From Rhizodiscina lignyota (lineage: Eukaryota > Ascomycota > Dothideomycetes > Aulographales > Rhizodiscinaceae), in the NCBI GenBank assembly GCA_010015805.1, contig ML978122.1, forward strand, positions 1,026,453 through 1,090,452: a stretch of DNA of 64,000 bases, read 5' to 3'. The notes under the pieces were generated by a model. It was not told the origin of the DNA and did no database searches. It saw nothing but the letters and a program-made list of their open reading frames with translations. This document shows positions 55,959-64,000 of this stretch, piece by piece. The number at the start of each line of letters is the position of its first letter. The first letter of the stretch is position 1. The position numbers and the translations under genes were made by a program.

Positions 55959-58827
55959 TCAAAAGTCGTATCCTGCCGCAACTCCTGGCGCCGGTCCCTC
56001 CAGGTCGACTCTCTCAACTCCACTCTTCACCTCTCCACTCTCTCGTACCAGGTTACTAAAGTATTTCCTGGCAACGTCACTCTCATACCTTAGTTTGTCC
56101 GTCTCTTCTTTCTTCCCTTGCAGCTTTTCGAAGTTGCGCTGCAAGCCGACTCGCAAGTCGCCAGCGGGATAGCGCAGTGCCCGCCGGACCTCCTTTGCAA
56201 TACGCGCAGAGTTTTCGTGGGTGTAGTCAAGACGATTGAGCTCTGAAGAGAGTTTCGCGGATAGACGACGAGGTAGAGATTGTGGGATTGATGCCAGAGC
56301 ATATGATGCAGCAAGGACGACTGCAAATATTAGTTCGGCCCAACAAAGGATACAATTGGCGTGGGCAATGCTTACCTGTTAAGACGATACCTGGGATAAC
56401 CATTCTCCTCAGATTCTGAGTGCCCATTACCTTTCCGACCGCCAGCGCACTATCAATCCAGTGAGTACCGCCCATCAGTCTTCCGCCAACAACGCCGGCG
56501 ACGGTGAGGGCCATGCTAGTTCCAGCGATTTTTTCTTGTCTCTCCCACAGATTGGCAAAGTCGAAGAAGTCAGCAAGCTCAACGTCGAAATCAACCTGTT
56601 TGGCCAAGAGGTCCTTTCGGCGCATGAACATTTGATCGGCGCGGAAGGTGAACTCTGCAAAGCCATTGCCCAGATGCAGTAGTCCTAGATTCTTAATAGT
56701 GTTGACACCCTGAATTGTTCGTTGACGAGCGTGTTCCTCACAGGATGACACCGTGTCGACAATCTCTTGGAGCATGGCGGCTTTGATGTCATCCGCATAC
56801 TCATACGCAGACAGAAGACCAGGATACTGTATTCCGAGGTCCCGCACGCCGACATTGCCGATGACTTCGTCAAGGGTTTTGCGCGTTTGGTCATAGATCT
56901 CTTGAGCTCCATCCTCGACTTCCTTGTTCGCGTCCTCTCCGGCCTCCGATGTGGCTTTCTTTGATTGGTCGAGTTGAGGGACGAGGTCCTGCAGCTCCTT
57001 TGTGACGCGATCTAGCTCTGACTGTGCTACGTCCCGATTAACTGTAGCCAGACTCTGCAAATCTCCCAAAACATTCATAAGGTACGTCTTTGCAGGGGCG
57101 AGCTTGGATCGCGCACGCTTCTCGAGGACAAAACGACGCAGGGAGGCCTCTAGCTCTGCGAAGTCACGCAGCTTTTCCTTTTCCTTCCCCTTGCCTTTCT
57201 CACCAGGCGATCCAGGCTCTCCATGCTTTCTTGTCTCATCGTCATCGTCTTCTGGCTCATCGTCGGGACTCGGGAAGTCTGGGCCAGACCCACTTCCTCC
57301 ACCTCCACCACTTCCGTCTGGTGGGCCGGGTAATTCTGCTGGCGCGACAGGTATTGCGTTCGACGAAACAAAATGCACCAATTCTGATGACTCCTTGAAA
57401 GTAGCTGGACTCAGTTGGTGGACCTGCTTCAGAATCATTTCTTGACACCTTCTCTTATCGCGTATATTGTCGAAGCCGTTGACAACCATGAAAATATATG
57501 CCTTTTCCATTGCCGCATTGAAGACAAACTCCCTGGCGCTCTGTGTGAAATGATTCGCAGCGGACACAACGAAGACTACGACGTCAATTTCTTCCTGGCG
57601 CGCGAATACAGCGGTGGTTTTGAGACTGTCGGCGTTCAAGCCAGGAGCATCGATTAAAGCAATATCGACGACGCCATTGTTCAGTAGGCTCTCATCGACG
57701 GCGCGGATGTCCTTCACGTAGACCTTGCATTGGCTGTACTTCTCGTTATCCGTGACGATCTGCTCCAATTGCTTGAGAGCGTAGACATGATAGGTGCTTT
57801 CGTTGTTCCGGTCATATATCATATTGATGGGAACAGCATGGACTTCTTCAATGCCACCGTTTTCTCGAGAGTCCAACACCTCACAGAATATTGATGTGCA
57901 CGGTTGTTGGTCTTCTGGCAGGACTTTGCGGCGGAGAAGGGCGTTGCAGAAGGTCGATTTGCCGGCATTGAGATCGCCAGTAACGAGGACTTTGCTTGAG
58001 GTGTCTTCGATACGCTCACGGAGAGAGTAGAGATGACGAATTGTTTTGACGATTTGACCATCCAGAAGAGCAGCGATGGATTGCTTCTCGAGAGAGTGGA
58101 CGAGGTCTGTCTGCGATGCAGCACCTAATTTCAGATCAAGCTTGAGAATCGAAAAGTCTTGAGCTAGTTGAGGCGAGACTAATCGTGGCTCCGGTACTGA
58201 GCGCTTTTCTGCTGTAGAACTTGACTCGCCATGCGTGCCATCATCACCTATTGATGTTTCTGCTCTTCGAGGAGCACTTGGTCGACTAGGAGATGCTTGC
58301 TGCGGCTCTTGTGTGGGTTCAAGGGTCGATTGGGTGTGTTGGAGGTTAGGCCGTGAAAAGCGTCGCTCAGCTGGTGCTTGTTCGGGTGCTCTTTGAACAG
58401 AAGGGTAGTGCGCAGGCCATTGTTTGTTCATCTCTTGCAACTTCTTCAATGTCTCGACCGTCCTGGTGATGGCTCTTCCCAGTGCAGTCTTGTTCTGATT
58501 GTAGTACAGTTGATGAACATGGCTCGCCAATATCTTCCTGTCGTTGTCTCCTATCGCATTCGGCTCACCAGGCGTATGAATGGGTGTATATCTGTCTCCC
58601 GTCATTCCAGGGTGGAATCCACTCGCGACGCTCCCATCGCCATCGGTGATGCTGCCACCATACCCTGAATCATCCAATATTGACTGCAAACGACGCGCAC
58701 TCTCTGAAGTCCCACCAGTGCCGACAGTCATGTAATTTGGTCTTCGATAACCACCATTCTGCGGTTGTTCGTCCGGTGGCACCCGCGACGAGCCACCAGC
58801 GGAAGACGATGCTTCCTCCTGGCTCAT
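55959..58827 (-). CDS. fzo1: Mitofusin Fzo1 (mitochondrial outer-membrane fusion GTPase)
   Basis: Dynamin-family GTPase that fuses mitochondrial outer membranes. Two exons: 58827-56376 and 56320-55959; 55-nt intron (GTAAGC...TTGCAG). 937 residues. The N-terminal about 240 residues are Ser/Pro/Gln-rich. G1 TGDLNAGKST (about 283-292), G2 Thr in QPCTSIF, G3 DAPGLN and G4-like VVNGFD. An acidic/Pro-rich insertion (GGGGGSGSGPDFPSPDDEPEDDDD) lies between the GTPase core and helical bundle. Two adjacent membrane helices (GTSMALTVAGVVGGRLMGG, then MVIPGIVLT joined across the splice to VVLAASYALASIP) form the U-turn anchor, followed by a C-terminal heptad repeat. The intron sits inside the second membrane helix. 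Its stop is 199 nt from the convergent DsbA-like gene. Confidence 0.93.
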
Positions 58828-59973
58828 GATGACGTTCGTAGAGGAGTAGTCGCGCTACATGAGGTGAAGGGCAATGTGAATTGTGAATTGCAGGTTTGAG
58901 GTTGTTTTGAACGGGCGCGAAAAATCAAGGAGGATCCATGGCATGATGATCGCATTTCCTCGTCCGCCACTCACCCCAGCTCACTGCCAAGCTCCACCCC
59001 GAAGGGGCATGGCGCAGCCAGCTCCCCCGACGCTGCTTTTACGCCGCTAGAGCCCTAGTAAGCAGGCACTTAAGGTAAAAGCAATAGTATTAAAAAAGTT
59101 ATAAAAGAAAGTTATAAATAAAAAGCCTTTATAGCCGAATATAGTAAATTTACTATATACACGAATATCTAAAGAGTCTAAGTAGGGTACTTGGGGCCGG
59201 GGTTGTTCCGGCTCCGGGCCGCGTGTTTCCGGCCTGGCTCTAGGGCTGCGCCGAGCACTTCTTTACAAAGGTAGTCCTCGTTGCGACAAAGCGGTTTCCC
59301 GACAAACATTCGGTCCGAGGTTAAGGCAATGATAGACATGGGTCTATTCGCCCGAGAGACGTTTTCGGGAGGTTCAAGGTTTGAGCCAGGGCGAGCGAGG
59401 TCTCGTCTTTGGTGACATTGCTCCTCTCCAGGTACTACATGCTGTTCCAGCATCATCTCGCACCACCGAAGAGCAATTTCTATCTCTTCTCACTCAATTG
59501 TCTGTTCCTTTTAGCTTCTGCCATATCAAGTCCGTAACGACTATAAACTACTACGAATCTTCTCCTTTTGGCATGCACTCCCTTGTCGCTGTCGCGCGAA
59601 AGTTCGTAGTCAGGCATCCCAGTATCTAAGCTGACAGCTAGGTATTAAGCATATCTCAAATCGTGGTCTTCTAACATTAGGTTTTTTCCAGTCTCGGCCA
59701 TAGGACGGAGTATCTCACAGAAAAAGGCAGTTTTAGGGCTTAGAAAGTTGGAGAGAAAGTTCTCGCGCTCTAGACGAGCTAAAGCTTCTCTCTCACTCTT
59801 ACTCTTCCTCACTCAGACACACTCTCTTTTCCTTACTCACATACATACTCTCTTCCTCATTCTCTCTCTATACCTTTCTCTACCTCTAGCTCAACTCTTA
59901 AGTCAACGTGAGCTAGAAGTGTTATCATCCCAAACCTTGACCGGCGCTGGCTGACGTAAGGCAGTCAGTCTAA
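58828..59973. other. Compositionally odd upstream region: AT-rich patch, palindrome, pyrimidine tract
   Basis: Upstream of both fzo1 (minus) and the mannosyltransferase gene (plus). 59060-59170 is strongly AT-rich, with a repeated AAAGTTATAAA word and a 20-bp perfect palindrome at 59139-59158. 59760-59890 is a plus-strand CT-rich tract just before the mannosyltransferase start, as often seen at fungal promoters. No intact transposon frame is recognised. Confidence 0.5.
59139..59158. repeat. 20-bp perfect AT-rich palindrome
   Basis: ATATAGTAAATTTACTATAT reads the same on both strands. It lies in the AT-rich patch between fzo1 and the mannosyltransferase gene. It may be a regulatory dyad or the remains of a mobile element; AT-richness makes a chance origin possible. 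Confidence 0.7.
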
Positions 59974-61901
59974 ATGCCGCTTTGGCTACTTAGGAACATG
60001 AACGGCCGTGTAAGTTCTTCCGTATTGACCAAAACTCGCCGAGTGACACTGATGCCTGAGCTTTGGTAGCGAGAAGCCCATATCCCTCTATCGAACTACA
60101 AAGTCTCTTATACTGGCAACAGCATCGAACATCGACTGAGTAAGGCGTTTACTCTCCTTACAGGACCTCTATCGCCCCTCGGTCGCCGATTCCGGATCCT
60201 GCTCTTATTAAGCGGTGTGGCCTTAGTCCTCTTAAATTTCGCTGTCTACCCGCATAGTATCGCGACGAGCGGAGTAGAAAGCGAGCATTATGAATCTCTC
60301 GACACTGTTCATTTGGACCACCTAGCTGCTCCACTCAGAGGTTACAAGTCCAGTAGCATTGGCAATGAAAACACTTTCATTATCGGCGAGCATCACGCAG
60401 TCTCAGGCAACTATCCAAAGGACTATCAGTGGATTGACTCTTACTCGAAGCAGCCCTTTAAAGAGGTCATGAGGGAAAACGGCATGAATAATAACGCGAT
60501 GGGAAGGATGCCAGCAGGGAGCCCATATGATGTATTAGTCGTAGCGAGAGGATGGAATGACAAGTATAATGACCCAACGGAGAATATCCCGTACGTTAAT
60601 CTCACTATTGTTGGGTAAGTACTTGCCACTACTACAACGCTAGATGGCGTATGTCTCATCTCGAACAGCTTCTTCGCCAATTACGACCCGACAAAGGAGG
60701 AGTGGCGGAGGGCGGGACCCGAACCGTATGTTCTCGACCTCCCTGTCTGGAGGCAGTTTCCGCGGCCTTGTTCGAACCTCGTCAATGGTGGACCTGCAGA
60801 CCCACGATTTATCTGGTCCGACGCGGGCGAGCCCCTCGCGATTATCGGGACGAGCTCAAGGGTTCCGGGTGTATGCAAAGCCGTCGGGCTCGTCGACCTA
60901 CGTGCTGTCTGGCCCGGCTTACAACAACACCTCTCTGAGTTAGGGTACGGCGACATCCCGATTACGTTCGACACTTTCACCGAGGTCGGCAAGGCAAGCA
61001 AGAAACAGCACTATGAGAAGAACTGGGCGGCTTTTTTTCCTGGCCCTAAGCCCGCTACGCGAGAGCTGCCTTGGTTCTCATCCCTTTTCACATCCGGGCG
61101 AACGCATCTTGGAGACTCGACGTGGCCCCTCTTCGTGTCTCAGGTCGCTCATCGAACCGTTCTCGAGGTAAACAGTGCTCTTGACACGAGAGAGAGGTCG
61201 CCAGATTCTTATATCTTAGCTGACGAGATCGATCTCTCTATGCGCATCAACAACACGCTCCTAATTGCGGATGCGAGTTGTCTAATACGTTCGCTACCGC
61301 GTAAATGGCAGCCAGAGAAACTCCATCTAGCAACGCCATTCTACCGCGTCACGTTCTGTGCTCGTGGCACATGTGTCCCAAGCACGCGGAACACAGTACT
61401 TCTAGGTCTTATACACTATAAGAAAACAGATAGAAGTTATCGTAGGTGAGCAATATTCCTGACTGCATAGATATGCATATAGGAATATTTATTGACTGTA
61501 ACGGTCGTTCTAGAATGTTCGTCACAATGAGCACCAAAGCACCTTACCAGTTCCTGTCCGTGTCGCCACCGCTCCATTTTGGTGAGTGTACTAGTCGTCT
61601 ACACGTATGCACAGAGTTAAAAGCTGATTCATCGAACTTAAAAGGTTCTGTTGAGAGAGACAATGACGTCGTCTTTTCGGTCTCCATGGCTTTCCTACCC
61701 ACCAAGAACAAGCCGGAGCTAGTAGCAGGCGAATTCCCATTCAGAGAATCGCAGGACGCTCCAGGAGGTTATCTTAGCCATGGATGGCTAGATGATACCA
61801 TCATCGTTGGCGCAGGACTCCGTGATGAGGCGTACGGTAGTATCCACCTACCTGTCACTACTGCCTTGAGCGGCCACAGTATATGCCATAGCGGGTTCTA
61901 A
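59974..61901 (+). CDS. Beta-mannosyltransferase-like protein (GT91, BMT family)
   Basis: Probable type II membrane glycosyltransferase of the fungal beta-1,2-mannosyltransferase family (Candida BMT/Pichia, CAZy GT91), acting in the Golgi on cell-wall mannan or glycolipid. Five exons: 59974-60007, 60164-60614, 60669-61445, 61514-61581 and 61645-61901; introns 156, 54, 68 and 63 nt. About 528 residues. The start is least certain; the first exon is supported mainly by frame and by giving a short basic tail before TM FRILLLLSGVALVLLNFAVYP. Family-like blocks: YDVLVVARGWNDKYND, LDLPVWRQFPRPCSNLVNGG, LHLATPFYRVTFCARGTCVPSTRNTVLLGLIHYKK, RRMFVTMSTKAPYQFLSVS and HGWLDDTIIVGAG. The 63-nt intron is in frame, so its removal is inferred. 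The family is sparse in filamentous fungi, and the flanks look different from the rest of the window. Confidence 0.75.
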
Positions 61902-62292
61902 GATACACTTAAGTGGCTTCAGGGCTCTACAGAGAATTTTTGCGGTTTATATACCCTTCAGTAGATTTATCGTGGGATGGCTTACTTCAATTTGGCTTTA
62001 TTCCTATATGTGATTTACACCGAGCAGTCCTCCGAGGTAGAATAGGAAGAAAGAGCGTGACGAAAGTGCGTGAGAGAGGGAAGTGAAGTACTCGATGCCA
62101 AGACGCGTAAAAGCGGCCGGTCACGGGATTGCAGAACTTGAGCCAACCACGAAATCTAGGGCTCTACATGCCAAGCTAGCGGCTGCGGAGCTTCCCGAAC
62201 TACGCCGCTGGTGAACTGCTAGGCTCACCATATATCTTAGCTGGCAATTTGTCTTCTACATTGTCCTCTACCATTGGCACTGCATAGCCACG
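61902..62292. other. Intergenic region before vps2
   Basis: 391 nt: end of the mannosyltransferase gene and vps2 promoter. Contains CTAGGGCTCTA at 62156-62166, the inverse complement of a word at 59048-59058. Confidence 0.4.
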
Positions 62293-63203
62293 ATGAATGT
62301 GAGCTACATGTTCTCATTTCGAAATTCTATTTGCTGACCACTATCTTCTAGATCGTAGAATGGGCATTCGGCAAGCGCATGACGCCGGCGGAGCGGCTGC
62401 GGAAGCATCAGCGAGCTTTGGAGAAGACACAACGAGAGCTTGACCGCGAGCGTGTGAAGCTGGAGAATCAGGAGAAGAAACTGGTGCAAGATATCAAGAA
62501 GAGCGCGAAGAATGGGCAGACGGGGCCGTTAAGGATACAAGCAAAAGACCTGGTGCGAACAAGAAGGTATGCATTATCAGCAGGTTCAGCACTGAGCAGC
62601 AGGAATAATTTTCTGTACTTTGCTACTCAATTGTGCTAATAAAACTGTCAGATACATCCAGAAATTCTACCAAATGCGGACACAACTTCAAGCGATTTCC
62701 CTGCGTATCCAGGTAATCCACCCCACTTCTTTGCAATACTTCTACTGACGATAGTCTAGACAGTTCGAAGTAACGAGCAGATGATGCAATCGATGAAAGG
62801 CGCGACAACGCTACTCGGCAGCATGAACCGGCAGATGAACCTACCTGCGCTGCAACGGATTGCAATGGAGTTCGAGAAGGAGAACGACATAATGGATCAG
62901 CGGCAAGAGATGATGGATGATGCGATAGATGATGTGACTGGGCTAGAGGACGAAGAGGAGAGCGAAGAGGTCGTGAACCAGGTGCTGGATGAAATTGGAG
63001 TCGACCTTGGCCAAGCTGTAAGTCTCCAAGTTGTCTATATTGCAATTACGTCGAAAGGCATGCTAACAACTTATCAGCTTGGCGAGACACCCTCAGGACT
63101 GCAGAAGAACACGGAATCCGAAGGGAGGATAGCACAAGCAGTAGGAGGAGGCGATCCAGGTGACGATGATCTCCAAGCCAGACTGGACAGTCTGCGGAAA
63201 TAA
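62293..63203 (+). CDS. vps2: ESCRT-III subunit Vps2 (Did4/CHMP2-like)
   Basis: Snf7-family ESCRT-III protein for endosomal sorting and membrane scission. Five exons: 62293-62298 (6 nt, Met-Asn), 62352-62566, 62652-62712, 62760-63017 and 63078-63203; introns 47-85 nt. 221 residues (yeast Did4 232). Joined start: MNIVEWAFGKRMTPAERLRK, the characteristic CHMP2 amphipathic N-terminus, followed by a basic helical core (QRALEKTQRELDRERVKLENQ...). Then come an acidic region (GLEDEEESEEVVNQVLDEIGVDLGQ) and a C-terminal MIM1-type helix ending DDDLQARLDSLRK, which recruits the Vps4 ATPase. Confidence 0.94.
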
Positions 63204-64000
63204 TGGGGCACGACATGCGAATGTTTATCGCAGCAGTGTGAGGGATACCTGTACCTGGCATGTCTTGGCTGGCGTTGGTGCTTTCGCAGGAACAGAGCGA
63301 TCCCTTGGCATGGAATACGAGTTTTACGAGATCATGTCCAGATTCCACTGTACCAATAATTCACAGGCAATATCTGACGTCTTCCTGTGGCGTTGTAGAG
63401 CCTCATCTGTGGCTGCCCAATGACCGGACGGCAGGTGCATGGCAAGGTGAGCCCGCGTCAAAGTCCCGCCCGAATTCCCAGGTTGTCGGTCGCGAAACGT
63501 CTCGTGACCAGCTCAAATGAGTATTCGCCTCATTGCGTAATGGTGTAAACAAGTGCGCGCAAACACCCGCCAGTTCCTTTTATCACCGACGGTCGTCGAA
63601 GAGTCGCACTGCAAAGCGCTGTGGCATCCAGCTTGGCCGAAGCGGCGCTTTGATTTCTAAGACCGTCCCTCGTGAGCAGCTGCTTGCATTGCGCGCTCTC
63701 CTCTCCTCGCCCGCACGTCAGCCAGCAGTCGTGCGTCAATCCTTCAATCCACCATTGCACCGAACCTCTTCTGCTTTTCTGCTCCAGCCGCGCCTCGCGA
63801 ATCAGAGCATTTGCACTCTCTCCTGCGCGCAGTGCGTCGTTCCTGAATTTTGGCCTCAAGGCTCTGGCGGCTTCCAGCATCAAACGCTCCAACCGCGTGC
63901 GCCTTCGATTGCCCCGCAGAAAAGACATCATCTCCCTTGCACCTTGCCTACCGTATCCTTGACTTAGCCCTACACAACAACCATCTCAGCATCTGCCGCC
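63204..64000. other. Right-hand end without a supported gene
   Basis: 797 nt after the vps2 stop. Overlapping frames of 85-145 codons on both strands (63533-63967 plus, 63530-63931 minus) have no domain features. It is probably the vps2 3' flank and the promoter of a gene beyond the right edge. Confidence 0.4.

Noticed and set aside
59178-59456. 92-codon minus-strand frame in the odd flank
   Set aside because: No transposase or other family recognised and no intron/exon support; composition alone is not enough.
63530-63967. Overlapping frames of 133 and 144 codons at the right edge
   Set aside because: Antisense to each other and without recognisable features.

Overview
The window looks like nuclear DNA of a filamentous ascomycete (Pezizomycotina). 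A Dothideomycete is my best guess, but I cannot prove the class from sequence alone. The evidence is: many short introns (mostly 45-60 nt) with GT...AG ends and CTAAC/CTGAC-like branch points, near-even base composition, monocistronic genes 0.1-3 kb apart on both strands, and a typical ascomycete gene set (Swc3, Erv41, Mef1, Fzo1, Vps2, Hcs1, uL18, Rex3). I rebuilt exon structures by hand. Where introns are given, the summed exons keep one open frame and the joined protein matches the named family. I saw no tRNA, rRNA, CRISPR array or intact transposon.

Layout. 1-5.35 kb: the 5' part of a proline-rich cell-wall-annotated protein (minus strand, cut by the left edge), then a 3.4 kb gene-free stretch. 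5.35-16.5 kb: a DUF676 lipase (minus), then a Rex3-type exonuclease, an NmrA-like protein, Erv41 and a MARVEL four-helix membrane protein (all plus). 16.6-23.4 kb: a G-domain GTPase with a coiled coil, a long coiled-coil protein of unknown function, and an Hsp70-like ATPase. 23.9-32.0 kb: a divergent pair of mitochondrial translation genes (bL36m and Mef1), Swc3, an ABHD12-like hydrolase whose gene has an 8-nt microexon, and a small unknown protein. 33.0-49.2 kb: a large leucine-rich-repeat protein, ribosomal protein uL18 (RPL5), an MDR reductase, a 917-residue disordered protein and the helicase Hcs1. 49.9-55.8 kb: a small secreted four-cysteine protein, an SRPBCC protein, a DHCR24-like flavoprotein and a DsbA/FrnE-like protein. 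55.9-63.2 kb: the mitofusin Fzo1, a GT91-type beta-mannosyltransferase in an unusual AT- and CT-rich setting, and the ESCRT-III subunit Vps2.

Most of these genes are unrelated housekeeping neighbours. The region that stands out is 15.2-23.4 kb. The MARVEL, GTPase, coiled-coil and Hsp70-like genes are contiguous, and their three upstream regions share two short words far above chance: TTGCCTTA (6 copies) and CAGCCTCGT (5 copies). This suggests co-regulation, possibly a nucleotide-driven GTPase/chaperone-like module. It is my main candidate for an undescribed system; its function is unknown and the grouping is inference.
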